A stretch of DNA of 64,000 bases from Clostridia bacterium (GCA_017623435.1 JAGAPD010000001.1:1-64000); one strand, 5' to 3'. Positions 54,862-63,814 are shown, numbered from the stretch's first letter. Notes: generated from the letters alone by a model not told the origin. Program-made: numbers and translations.

Positions 54862-55950
54862 TTAGAGATATCTTCTTACAACCGCCATCATCTTGTCGTA
54901 ATCGCGTTCCATTTCCTCAACGAGTCTGAACTGCGTACGCGTACGGTAAAGGTTGTGTTTATCCTTATGAACTCTGAAATAAGTATCGCCTTCAAGGTAG
55001 TCGGTCAAGAATCTGATACCGCATTCAAGCGTCATCATAATCGAGCCAAGAGGCATACTCTCCGTTTCCGTTTTAAGAAGCTTGCCGTCAAGCGAGCCAA
55101 GGAAACCGTCAGAATAAACTTCAAACAAGGGAAGGGAGAAATGAACCTTGTTAAGGTCCTCCTCGTCCTCAAGCGCGGTCGAGCAACCAAAACGCACGGA
55201 ATCGCCAAAATCGTAGCATACGCTACCCTTCATTACGGTGTCAAGGTCGATAACCGAAACGGCTTTGCCCGTCTGCGCGTCAAGCAAAACGTTGTTAAGC
55301 TTGGTGTCGTTGTGGGTAACGCGCCATTTAAGCGTACCTTTTTTGAGCATATCCACGATGCGATGGCAAGTGTCCTCGTGCTTAAGCACGAAGTCAATCT
55401 CGTCCTTAACCTCGACTGCTCTGTTCATCTTATCCGCAGAAAGCGCGTTAATGAAGTTGTCAAAACGAACTACGGTATTGTGGAAGTTGGGGATTACGTC
55501 GCGGATTTCGTTAGCGTCGAATCCGTCGAGCATTCCAGCGAACTTACCAAACGCCACGCCCGACTGATAGAAGTCGTCCTGCGTACGCGCCATATTGAGC
55601 GAAACGGTGTTGTCAATGAAGATATACACGCGGTAGAACTTGCCGTCCTCGTCTTTGAGGAAGGAATAGCCTTTAAGCGTGGGAATAAGCGTCATAGATT
55701 CGCGCTCAGGATCTCCGCCAGCCGCGATAATGCTCTTTTTGGAGTGCGCCAAAACTTTTTGGATATTAGACATCAAAAGGTCGATATCCTTGAACACCAT
55801 ATTGTTGATGCGTTGAAGTATGTATTTGCGCGCGGTCGTCACGATAAGGAAAGTATCGTTGATATGTCCGTCGCCGTAGCGTCCGCAAGAAAGAACTTCC
55901 CCTTCGATCTGGAACTTTTTGATAACGTCCGTGATTTGTTGTGTCGTCAT
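54862..55950 (-). CDS. N-acetylhexosamine 1-kinase-like phosphotransferase
   Basis: This 362-residue kinase of the aminoglycoside phosphotransferase fold has the catalytic loop WRVTHNDTKLNNVLLD near 210 and the metal-binding VIDLDTVMKG near 236. That pattern and the length (about 360) match NahK, which makes GlcNAc/GalNAc-1-phosphate in the lacto-N-biose pathway. No GNB/LNB phosphorylase or UDP-sugar epimerase is beside it, so the substrate is not secured; other sugar or choline kinases are possible. Confidence 0.85.
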   Translation of the reverse strand: MTTQQITDVIKKFQIEGEVLSCGRYGDGHINDTFLIVTTARKYILQRINNMVFKDIDLLMSNIQKVLAHSKKSIIAAGGDPERESMTLIPTLKGYSFLKDEDGKFYRVYIFIDNTVSLNMARTQDDFYQSGVAFGKFAGMLDGFDANEIRDVIPNFHNTVVRFDNFINALSADKMNRAVEVKDEIDFVLKHEDTCHRIVDMLKKGTLKWRVTHNDTKLNNVLLDAQTGKAVSVIDLDTVMKGSVCYDFGDSVRFGCSTALEDEEDLNKVHFSLPLFEVYSDGFLGSLDGKLLKTETESMPLGSIMMTLECGIRFLTDYLEGDTYFRVHKDKHNLYRTRTQFRLVEEMERDYDKMMAVVRRYL

Positions 55951-56157
55951 TTTATTTTCCTCACAATTTTTTCGTTTACTGTTTATTATACTGATAAAAT
56001 ATCAAATGCGTGATAAGATTGCAAGCAAAAAGGACGAGCTTACTGCTTTTTATAAACAAACTGTCCTTAAATGCAAACTTAACTATTTAATTATAACAAA
56101 ATATAAGTATAAAGTCAATTAAAGTCTTATAATTTCTTATTGCGACGAAACAAGTTA

Positions 56158-56844
56158 TTATTCTTTTTTATCCTCTTCGCTTGTCTTTGGCTCTTCTTCC
56201 AGCCTAACTTTAGGCAAGCTCCATAAGAATTTTGCCGCGAGCAGTCTGATTACCACCACCAGCGTCATCGCTACGATAGACGCGACCAGCGTTTGCGCTG
56301 AAAAAAGGCGGATCACGTAGTACACGGTTGCGCCTATAATGGACGCGATTGCGTACACGTGCTTTTTGAATATATAGGGCGTGGTGTTGATAAGCACGTC
56401 ACGGATAAGTCCTCCGCCCACTCCCGTGAAAAGTCCTAAAATTACGGAAAGCACCGCGTTGTCGCTAACGCCGTAAACGAACGCGATTTCCACGCCCGTC
56501 ACCGAAAAAGCGGCAAGACCGAGCGCGTCAAACAGGTTAGTAAACCACTCGAATTTGTGCATAACCGTCTGAATGCGCTGATGAATTATATAAGCGATTA
56601 CGAAAACGATAAGCGACGAGAGCGCGGCAATTAACAAAATATACAGGTTAGAAAAAATGCCCGGGGGCGTCCTGCCGATAAGAAGGTCGCGGATTATTCC
56701 TCCGCCCACCGCCGTAATGCAACCTACGAACAACACTCCGAACGCATCCAGCTTCGCCTTAATCGCCTCCATCGAGCCTGATACCGCGAAGGACACCGTT
56801 CCGATTATTTCCAAAATAAGCAAAATTATATGCGTTATTTCCAT
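56158..56844 (-). CDS. TRIC-type cation channel (UPF0126 family)
   Basis: This 228-residue membrane protein of seven segments has two repeats with the glycine signature GGGIIRDLL near residue 52 and GGGLIRDVL near residue 138, as in prokaryotic TRIC homotrimeric K+ channels. Other conserved pieces are AVSGSMEAIKAKLDAFG and TGVEIAF. It ends in an acidic tail. I use the ATG at 56844; the upstream in-frame start would be TTG. It stands alone. Confidence 0.9.
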   Translation of the reverse strand: MEITHIILLILEIIGTVSFAVSGSMEAIKAKLDAFGVLFVGCITAVGGGIIRDLLIGRTPPGIFSNLYILLIAALSSLIVFVIAYIIHQRIQTVMHKFEWFTNLFDALGLAAFSVTGVEIAFVYGVSDNAVLSVILGLFTGVGGGLIRDVLINTTPYIFKKHVYAIASIIGATVYYVIRLFSAQTLVASIVAMTLVVVIRLLAAKFLWSLPKVRLEEEPKTSEEDKKE

Positions 56845-56947
56845 ATCCTTACCATCCTTTACTTCTCTCAATTATATCACTATGCTTATATAAAGTCAAG
56901 GTTTCACGATAAATAATTTTATTTGATTTTTAGCGCCCAAAAAAAGA

Positions 56948-56977
56948 AAAACGACGCATAACGTTATGCGCCGTTTC
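56948..56977 (-). terminator. 30-bp palindromic terminator (copy 12)
   Basis: Stem AAACG(a)CGCATA / TATGCG(c)CGTTT around ACGT; on the minus strand the stem end supplies the T run. Confidence 0.85.
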
Positions 56978-56994
56978 CTATTTTTTTAAATATT

Positions 56995-57816
56995 TTACAC
57001 CAAAGAAGTTTTATCAAGAATTGCTTTACTTACAAAGCCAAGCCCTACGCTAAAGAGCGCTCCGCCGGCTAAACAAAGGATAACGTTTACGATATTAGCG
57101 TCAAGCGGACTAATCATAGGCACCATCGCGAACAACAGCATTGACGCGCCCAGCGAACAAATCAAGGAAAGCCAAAGTCTTTGCTTGCCCACTACCGCCA
57201 TAGTGGTAAAGATAGCGGTAAACACGCTGGTAAGCAGTACTTTACAAAGCAAGCAACAGATAATTCCGCCTACGCTCGTGCCCGTAATATCAAAGGGAAG
57301 GTTTGCGATTGCACCGCCTATCATTGCGCCGATAAAGAACAAAATTATCATAAGTGCGCTACCCACGAAACAAACGAGCGTTTTGGAAATAACGTAGTCG
57401 CCCTTTTTCGAGCGCACGGTAAACAAGTTTTTCGCATATCCGCTCCTGAAATCGTCCGCGATAAACACGCACACGAGCACGGACGAGATAAAGAAAACGA
57501 GGTTGATATTGCACATTGCGGTCATATCCATACTCATTTGTCCAGTAGCGTTAGCAGAAGAAAGCGTGCCTATTACCTGCCACACGTTGTCAAAGCCCTC
57601 GATTACCATTTCAACGCCCGTTTGGGGATTGACCGAAACCGTGCCGTCCATCATAGTCGTCATAACCAAAATAAGAACGGGCATTACGAGGCTGATTCCC
57701 AGCATTATATACGCAAACGGCGAAGTAAACATACGGCGAAAATCCACTTTGAGCATCGTGGTAAGACGCTTTTTGAAAGTATTACGCTCAAAAGTAGGCT
57801 GATTAGTAGTTTGCAT
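56995..57816 (-). CDS. ABC-2 type permease (module 2)
   Basis: This 273-residue permease has six membrane segments and a basic N-terminal helix (KKRLTTMLKVDFRRMFTSPFAYIML). It is the membrane partner of the ATPase overlapping its start by 14 bases. It shares layout and the FADDFRSGYAKNLFTVRSKKGDYVISK-type cytoplasmic loop with the permease at 58736, so the two modules are duplicates. Such BcrB-like permeases export peptides such as lantibiotics or act in lipid export. Last gene of the four-gene operon. Confidence 0.9.
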   Translation of the reverse strand: MQTTNQPTFERNTFKKRLTTMLKVDFRRMFTSPFAYIMLGISLVMPVLILVMTTMMDGTVSVNPQTGVEMVIEGFDNVWQVIGTLSSANATGQMSMDMTAMCNINLVFFISSVLVCVFIADDFRSGYAKNLFTVRSKKGDYVISKTLVCFVGSALMIILFFIGAMIGGAIANLPFDITGTSVGGIICCLLCKVLLTSVFTAIFTTMAVVGKQRLWLSLICSLGASMLLFAMVPMISPLDANIVNVILCLAGGALFSVGLGFVSKAILDKTSLV

Positions 57817-58723
57817 AACCGCTACCCTCCTTTTTATTCATAAGGTCAATATAAAATTCTTCAAGTCCGATTTTGTCCGTCCTTACTTCGTTTACCAAAA
57901 TTCCGTTACTAAATAGTAGCGTTACCACGTCCTCTGCCTTTACGTCGTCGTACACGCGGATATAACCGCTCTCATCCTCTTCCACGCGGATAAAGTGACG
58001 GCGAAGAATAGCCAAAGTTACGTCGTTTTGTCGCGATTTGACGGCTACGTACGTGCGACAATTTGACTCAAGCTCGTCCGCGGTCATTTCCATAATCATT
58101 TTTCCACCGCGCACGATACCGTAATGAGTAGCCACTTTTTCCAGTTCGCCAAGGATGTGCGAGGACACCAAAACGGTGCACTTTCCGTCCTTTACTACGT
58201 CAAGTAAAACCTCACGCATAATTCTCATTCCGTCCGCATCAAGTCCGTTAATAGGCTCGTCAAGAACGAGCAAGGTCGGATTACCCATAAGCGCCATTGC
58301 GATGCTTATTCTCTGTTTCATTCCAAGTGAACAGTTTTTAAATTTGTTAGACGCCGCGCCTTCCATTCTGACCAGTTTAATCACGCGTCTGATCTCCTCT
58401 TCCGCGTTTTCAACGCCGAGATTATTAGCCTGAATCATAAGGTTATTCCACACGGTAAGCGAAGGAAAACAGCCCGGACTTTCGATAAGCACGCCCATTT
58501 TTGCCCTGACGTCACTATCCTTATAGTCACGGTCGAAAAGCTTTACCGTGCCACCGCTTGGATGGATAAGACCGCAAATAATTTTTTCCGTCGTGGATTT
58601 TCCGCTACCGTTTTCGCCGATAAATCCGTATATTGCGCCTACGGGCACGGTCATATTAAGCCCCGAAAGCGCCTGCTTTTCACCAAAATTTTTAGTTAAT
58701 CCTTTAATTTCAATTGCATTCAT
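57803..58723 (-). CDS. ABC transporter ATP-binding protein (module 2)
   Basis: This 306-residue ATPase is of the BcrA/DrrA class. Walker A GENGSGKST is near 36, the signature is CSLGMKQRISIA near 131 (a degenerate LSGGQ, as usual in this class), and Walker B LLVLDEPINGLD follows. A C-terminal extension (about 215-306) is typical of export ATPases for antimicrobial peptides. It is closely similar along its length to the ATPase at 59559. Confidence 0.93.
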   Translation of the reverse strand: MNAIEIKGLTKNFGEKQALSGLNMTVPVGAIYGFIGENGSGKSTTEKIICGLIHPSGGTVKLFDRDYKDSDVRAKMGVLIESPGCFPSLTVWNNLMIQANNLGVENAEEEIRRVIKLVRMEGAASNKFKNCSLGMKQRISIAMALMGNPTLLVLDEPINGLDADGMRIMREVLLDVVKDGKCTVLVSSHILGELEKVATHYGIVRGGKMIMEMTADELESNCRTYVAVKSRQNDVTLAILRRHFIRVEEDESGYIRVYDDVKAEDVVTLLFSNGILVNEVRTDKIGLEEFYIDLMNKKEGSGYANY

Positions 58724-58735
58724 ACGCTTTTCTCC

Positions 58736-59566
58736 TTAATAAACGTCGCTCTTATACAGTACCATTGAGCCAACGAGGTTGTAGATGACCGCCCAAGCGA
58801 GCGAAACGACGATGCAGGTGAGCAAAGCATCGATTCCACAGCTAAGGCACGCGTACACGCTCGATCCGTACAAAAAGACGTTAAGAATAGGCGAATTTCC
58901 TACGATTGCGCCTGCGCCTACGATCAAGATACCCGTTCCAAAAAAGAAGGAGGACGCGATGGAAATTCCGAAATACTTTCTGAAAATGATATTGAGGAAG
59001 GTATACAGACTCGCCCAGCCCAAGCTCATAACCATTTTACCAAGCACCGCCAAGATAAGCGAGCCGACGTTTACCTCAAACGACGCGCGAACGAATAGTC
59101 CTGCTATAATCGTACCCAAAAGATAGGTTACGCACATGCACGCCATTGAGAACGCGCCTACCAAGCTTTTGCTCATCATATAGTCTTCTTTTTTCGCGTG
59201 CGTGGTAAAAAGCTGTTTTACGTATCCGCTCTTGTAGTCGTGACCGATAAAGATGGACACCATTATTCCACCGAAAATGAACACCATATTCATATTAGCG
59301 TACTCGGAAATGTCTCTGACGGCGTAAAGGGGAATATTCGCCGCTATCATTTGCCAGGTGTTAGTGTACATAGGTACTGCGCCCTCTGCCGTTTCCATAC
59401 TCGTCATTCCAAGCACCATTGCAGGAATTATCGCCGCGATTGCGAGGAAAATATAGAACATAGGCGTGTGGAAAAGTCTGTAAAAATCTACGCCCAGCAT
59501 TCCTTTTAATCGCTGAAAGAAAGTGGGCGACTGAAATTTAAGTTCTTCGTTTTGCATATCACTCAC
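58736..59566 (-). CDS. ABC-2 type permease (module 1)
   Basis: This 276-residue six-segment permease is paralogous to the one at 56995, sharing FFQRLKGMLGVDFYRLFHTPMFYIFL and GHDYKSGYVKQLFTTHAKKEDYMMSKSL. It overlaps its ATPase by 8 bases at its start. With the upstream ATPase it forms the first of two tandem export units. No regulator or two-component system is adjacent, unlike typical bacitracin-sensing modules. Confidence 0.9.
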   Translation of the reverse strand: MSDMQNEELKFQSPTFFQRLKGMLGVDFYRLFHTPMFYIFLAIAAIIPAMVLGMTSMETAEGAVPMYTNTWQMIAANIPLYAVRDISEYANMNMVFIFGGIMVSIFIGHDYKSGYVKQLFTTHAKKEDYMMSKSLVGAFSMACMCVTYLLGTIIAGLFVRASFEVNVGSLILAVLGKMVMSLGWASLYTFLNIIFRKYFGISIASSFFFGTGILIVGAGAIVGNSPILNVFLYGSSVYACLSCGIDALLTCIVVSLAWAVIYNLVGSMVLYKSDVY

Positions 59567-60461
59567 GCTCCTTTTCGCTCATAAGCTCGATATAATATTC
59601 TTCAAGTCCGATTTTGTTCTTACTGATCTCGCTGACCGCGTGCCCGTTTTTGAGCAAGCACTCAACGATGCTTTCAACGTTTTCTTCGTCGTAAACGCGT
59701 AAGTACTCCTCTTCCTCTTTGACCACCGCAAAACGCTCTTTAAGTACCTTCTTCGCGCCTTCCGTGTCCTTAACTTTAAGTGACACGAAAACACGTGCAC
59801 GACTTTCCATTTCCTTTGCGGAAATTTCCTGAACGAGCTTTCCACGGCGGATAATTCCGTAATGCGTTGCGATTTTTTCCAGCTCGCCAAGGATATGCGA
59901 GGAAATAAACACCGTGCAATTTTGCGTGGTTACGACTTCTACTAAAATCTCGCGCATTATTCTCATTCCGTCCGCGTCAAGTCCGTTGATAGGCTCGTCC
60001 AAAATAAGCAGTTTAGGACTGCCCATAAGCGCCATTGCAATGCCTATTCTCTGCTTCATTCCAAGCGAACATTTTTTAAATTTAAGGTGGACGTTATCTT
60101 CCATTCTTACGATTTTAAGCACGCGCATAATCTCTTCGTGTGCGTTTTCAAGGTTGAGATTTATTGCCTGCATCATAAGATTAGTATACACGCTTGAGCC
60201 GGGGAAACAGCCTGCGTTTTCAATGAGTGCGCCCACCTTTACCCTAACGCCCGGGTCGGTGTAGTCGCGCCCAAAAAGTTTGATTTCGCCCTTATCCGCT
60301 ACCAAATGTCCGCAAATAAGTTTTTCAGTCGTGGATTTTCCGCTACCGTTTTCGCCGATAAATCCGTATATTGCCCCAACGGGCACTTTTAAGGATAAAT
60401 CGTTGACGGCGTACATTCCGCGAAAGGATTTGCTAAGTCCGTTGATTTCGATTGCGTACAT
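59559..60461 (-). CDS. ABC transporter ATP-binding protein (module 1)
   Basis: This 300-residue ATPase is the first gene of the operon. Walker A GENGSGKST, signature CSLGMKQRIGIA and Walker B LLILDEPINGLDADGMRIM align with the second ATPase almost residue for residue, and the C-terminal domains also match (KIGLEEYYIELM versus KIGLEEFYIDLM). AGGAGG precedes the ATG. The operon order is ATPase-permease-ATPase-permease. Candidate cargo is a peptide, but nothing in the sequence identifies it. Confidence 0.93.
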   Translation of the reverse strand: MYAIEINGLSKSFRGMYAVNDLSLKVPVGAIYGFIGENGSGKSTTEKLICGHLVADKGEIKLFGRDYTDPGVRVKVGALIENAGCFPGSSVYTNLMMQAINLNLENAHEEIMRVLKIVRMEDNVHLKFKKCSLGMKQRIGIAMALMGSPKLLILDEPINGLDADGMRIMREILVEVVTTQNCTVFISSHILGELEKIATHYGIIRRGKLVQEISAKEMESRARVFVSLKVKDTEGAKKVLKERFAVVKEEEEYLRVYDEENVESIVECLLKNGHAVSEISKNKIGLEEYYIELMSEKERE

Positions 60462-60988
60462 AAAAAACCTCCTCTTTTTACTGTAGTCAGTATACCAAAA
60501 GGAAGTTTACGAAACGCTAATATAAAGTTTTCTTTTTGTATTATTTTTGTTAATTTTTTGTAAACTCAGGCAAAGCCTGTTTCGTAATACGACCAGATTA
60601 TACGGTCAAACGGGTGGGCGTAAGTCCTCAAGCCGTACGCTATAATATAAACCTACTAGCAAAGCCTGTTTCGTAATACGACCAAATATACGGTCTTTTC
60701 GTAGGGTGGAGGATTGCTCCCCTATGTCGCCTATGCTACCACTAACCTTGGTCGTTTTGTAGGGGCGACTATTAGTCGCCCGTTATACCGCTCGGTCAAA
60801 GGCGTTGGCGTAGGTCTACAACCCGTACACCATATTCCGCGCCTACAAGCAAAGCTTGATTAGTAGTACGACCATACCGTTTGGTCAAAGGCGTTGGCGT
60901 AGGTCAACTACCCGTACACCCGATTCCAAGCCTACAAAACCACCTTCGGTGGTAAAATTCAACGAGGCGTCGTGAGCGAGCCCAAAGA
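60462..60988. repeat. Nested tandem intergenic repeat
   Basis: This 527-base gap has no credible gene. From about 60569 to 60930 it holds three units of about 88 bases, each starting near AGCAAAGC(C/T)TG...TACGACCA, passing through GGTCAAA...GGCGTA and ending in GCCTAC or a variant. The second unit (starting 60658) is interrupted by about 100 bases containing the CGTAGGG module and the palindrome GGCGACTATTAGTCGCC. The last unit is followed by CCACCTTCGGTGG. The modules match 47.5-47.83 kb. Confidence 0.75.
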
Positions 60989-61018
60989 AAAACGGAGTAG
61001 TACGTACTACTCCGTTTT
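60989..61018 (-). terminator. 30-bp palindromic terminator (copy 13)
   Basis: Perfect 30-bp palindrome, AAAACGGAGT arm with core AGTACGTACT. It lies after the tex stop on the minus strand. Confidence 0.9.
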
Positions 61019-61045
61019 GATGTTTTAACCAAATTTTAGCTAAAA

Positions 61046-63406
61046 TTATCTCTTGTTAAATTTGCTTTGAAGAGCCTTTAACATATCGTCGATAGACTTC
61101 TCTTCGCGGCGCGGACGGGGTGTGTTACCACCCTTGCCGTAGTTTTGCTTGCCCTCTCTTCTGCCGTCGCGATTGTCGCGGTTGTCGCGTTTTTCGCGCT
61201 GGGGACGGGGCTCAACGGGCGCGGACTTAAATCCACTTGCCTGCTTAATGGAGAGGTTAATTCTCTGCTTTACAGTATCAACGCCGATAACCTTTACTTT
61301 AACAACTTCGCCAACCGAAAGCGCCTCGCTAGGATGCTTGATAAAGCGGTCGGAAATTTCGGAAACGTGAACGAGACCGTCGTGATGCACGCCGATATCC
61401 ACGAACGCGCCAAAGTCGATAACGTTACGCACCGTACCCGTAAGCTCCATACCTTCTTTAAGGTCATTAAGATCCATAAGGTCAGCGCGAAGTACGGGCG
61501 CGGGAAGGTCGGCACGGATATCGCGACCGGGTTTAAGAATTTCCTCAACGATATCGTTCAAGGTAGGCTCGCCCACTCCGATTTCAGCGGCAACCATAGC
61601 CGTTCCGTCTGCTTTAATCTTGTTCTTAATATCACCGATTGCGCCGTTCTTAACGTCGTCAGCGGTGTAGCCGTACTTAGCCAAAAGCTTTTCAGCCGCC
61701 TCGTAGCTTTCAGGGTGAACGCCCGTGTTGTCAAGCACGCTTGCGCCCCCGGGAATACGAAGGAAGCCTGCGCACTGCTCGAACGCCTTAGGTCCAAGCT
61801 TGGGTACTTCGAGAAGTTGACGGCGCGAGGTAAAGGGCTTTTGCTCGCGGTACTTAACTACGTTTTTAGCGATAGAGGTATTAAGACCGGATACGTAAGA
61901 AAGAAGGCTGTACGACGCGGTATTGAGGTCAACTCCTACGCTGTTTACGCAGTCCTCAACTACGCCTTCGAGCACTTCGGTAAGTCTTTTTTGGGGCATA
62001 TCGTGCTGATACTGACCTACGCCGATGGACTTAACGTCGATTTTGATAAGCTCGGCAAGGGGGTCCATAAGACGACGTGCGATAGAAACTGCGGAGCGCA
62101 CGGTTACGTCGAATTGCGGGAATTCTTCCGTACCAAGTTTACTTGCCGAATAAACGGACGCACCTGCCTCGTTTACGACTGCGTACTGAAGGGGACGGGG
62201 GCATTCCTTGATAAGGTCGGCAACGAAAATCTCGGACTCTTTGGACGCCGTTCCGTTACCGATAGAAATAACGTCAACCTTATATTTTAAGATGAGCGCG
62301 ATAAGAATTCTCTTCGCGTCCTCGGTCTTGTTCTGGGGAGGCGTGGGATAAACTACCGTATGGTCAAGAACGTTACCGTTCGCGTCGATTACGGCAATCT
62401 TACATCCCGTTCTGTACGCGGGGTCAAGTCCAAGAATAACTTTGCCTTTGAGGGGGGGCTGCATCAAGAGGGGCTTGAGGTTTACTTCAAACATCTTAAT
62501 AGCCTGCTCGTTAGCCTTATCGGTAAGCTCGTTTCTTACTTCTCTCTCGATCGAGGGGAAGATAAGACGGGAATAACTGTCCTCGATAGCGGCGCTCATT
62601 ACCATATTGAACGCGCTGTCTTTGAGGAATTTTGCTTTGAGCTTTGCAATCGCAAGCTCGGCGTCGATAACCACGCTTACCTTCAAGCACTCCTCTTTCT
62701 CGCCACGGTTGATAGCAAGAATTCTGTGAGACGGCAGGGTAGAAAGCTTTTCAGAAAACTCCTTGTAAGTTTCGTACACGTTGAGCTTTTCCTGATCTTC
62801 CTGCTTGTCGTCCGTTTTACTTTCCATTTTCGCCTCAGCGAACAAAAGCTCACGCAACGCCTTTCTCATCTCAGCGTCGTCGGAAACGCGCTCAGCAATA
62901 ATATCCTGAGCGCCTGCGATAGCGTCGGCGGAAGTAGGTACTCTCTTTTTGGGATCTTCGTCGTCGTTATGGACGTACTCGCTAGCGAGCGCGGTAAGAT
63001 CGCACTCGGTAAGTTCCTGTGCCCAAATGATATCGGCAAGAGGTTCGAGCCCTCTTTCGATAGCGATGGATGCGCGCGTCATCTTCTTTTGCTTGTAGGG
63101 ACGGTAAATGTCCTCTACCTCAGTCATCGTCGTAGCGGCAGCGAGCGCAGTAGCAAGCTCGTCCGTCCACTTTCCTTGTCCTTCGATGGAAGATTGAACT
63201 TCCGCTTTTCTTTGTTCAAGGTTTTTAAGATAAGTCAGTCTGTCGCTGAAATCACGCAACACTTCGTCCGATTGACCGCCGTGCATTTCCTTACGGTAAC
63301 GCGCGATAAAGGGAATGGTGTTGCCTTCTTCAATAAGGTCGACGATGTTTGATGCGTAATCAGGTTTGAGGTTAAATTCCTCGGCGAGTTTTACTTTGAT
63401 GTCCAT
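61046..63406 (-). CDS. tex: Tex family S1 RNA-binding protein
   Basis: This 786-residue Tex protein is a conserved nucleic-acid-binding factor linked to transcription and stress survival. The order is an N-terminal helical domain with FIARYRKEMHGG near 34, a YqgF-like nuclease fold (LGLDPAYRTGCKIAVID near 328), helix-hairpin-helix repeats (VVKYREQKPFTSRRQLLEVPKLGPKAFEQ near 535) and an S1 domain (about 650-720, GTVRNVIDFGAFVDIGVHHDGLVHVSE). A 60-residue Arg/Asp/Asn-rich tail with repeated NRDNRD follows, which probably adds RNA affinity. Confidence 0.96.
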   Translation of the reverse strand: MDIKVKLAEEFNLKPDYASNIVDLIEEGNTIPFIARYRKEMHGGQSDEVLRDFSDRLTYLKNLEQRKAEVQSSIEGQGKWTDELATALAAATTMTEVEDIYRPYKQKKMTRASIAIERGLEPLADIIWAQELTECDLTALASEYVHNDDEDPKKRVPTSADAIAGAQDIIAERVSDDAEMRKALRELLFAEAKMESKTDDKQEDQEKLNVYETYKEFSEKLSTLPSHRILAINRGEKEECLKVSVVIDAELAIAKLKAKFLKDSAFNMVMSAAIEDSYSRLIFPSIEREVRNELTDKANEQAIKMFEVNLKPLLMQPPLKGKVILGLDPAYRTGCKIAVIDANGNVLDHTVVYPTPPQNKTEDAKRILIALILKYKVDVISIGNGTASKESEIFVADLIKECPRPLQYAVVNEAGASVYSASKLGTEEFPQFDVTVRSAVSIARRLMDPLAELIKIDVKSIGVGQYQHDMPQKRLTEVLEGVVEDCVNSVGVDLNTASYSLLSYVSGLNTSIAKNVVKYREQKPFTSRRQLLEVPKLGPKAFEQCAGFLRIPGGASVLDNTGVHPESYEAAEKLLAKYGYTADDVKNGAIGDIKNKIKADGTAMVAAEIGVGEPTLNDIVEEILKPGRDIRADLPAPVLRADLMDLNDLKEGMELTGTVRNVIDFGAFVDIGVHHDGLVHVSEISDRFIKHPSEALSVGEVVKVKVIGVDTVKQRINLSIKQASGFKSAPVEPRPQREKRDNRDNRDGRREGKQNYGKGGNTPRPRREEKSIDDMLKALQSKFNKR

Positions 63407-63500
63407 TTTTGTTTCCTTGCAATTTATTTTACGGATTTAGCCGTACTCATATATTTTACAATATTTGCGCAATAAATGCAACCGATTTTAAGCACTTTGT

Positions 63501-63528
63501 TCATATCTAATAAAGTTGCGCATATATT
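63501..63528 (+). promoter_or_regulatory. Sigma-E-type sporulation promoter of yabPQ
   Basis: TCATATC at 63501-63507, 13 bases, CATATATT at 63521-63528. Compared with the Bacillus sigma-E consensus as I recall it (KMATATT / CATACAHT) this is 6 of 7 and 7 of 8 matches. yabP is mother-cell expressed in Bacillus. Confidence 0.6.
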
Positions 63529-63544
63529 AAAGCGAGGTGAAATT

Positions 63545-63814
63545 ATGTCGCAACCATCCGTTAATAACGCCGTCCACTCCGTTACGCTGGACGAGAGAAA
63601 AAAAGCAACCCTTTCGGGCGCAAACGAAGTGCTGTCGTATAGCGAGGAAGAATTAGTCGTCGCAACGACGAGCGGTAACCTTACGATCAAGGGCAAAAAT
63701 ATCAAAATCGTGAAATTCGGCGCGCAGGAAAACACGCTTTGCTTTACGGGCGAAATCGATTCGCTAAAGTACGCGACTGCAAAAGCGCCACTAATTAAAC
63801 GCATTTTCAAATGA
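63545..63814 (+). CDS. yabP: Sporulation protein YabP
   Basis: This 89-residue YabP/YqfC family protein, a mother-cell protein needed for normal sporulation in Bacillus, has the conserved HSVTLDERKKATLSGANEVLSYSEEELVVATTSGNLTIKG. The ATG at 63545 follows GAGGTGAAATT. It overlaps yabQ by four bases. The usual upstream neighbours hup and yabO (S4-domain protein) are not present; tex is divergent instead. Confidence 0.93.
   Translation: MSQPSVNNAVHSVTLDERKKATLSGANEVLSYSEEELVVATTSGNLTIKGKNIKIVKFGAQENTLCFTGEIDSLKYATAKAPLIKRIFK

Noticed and set aside
60569..60957. CRISPR array
   Set aside because: Only three long, diverged units of about 88 bases with no uniform short repeats or spacers and no cas genes.
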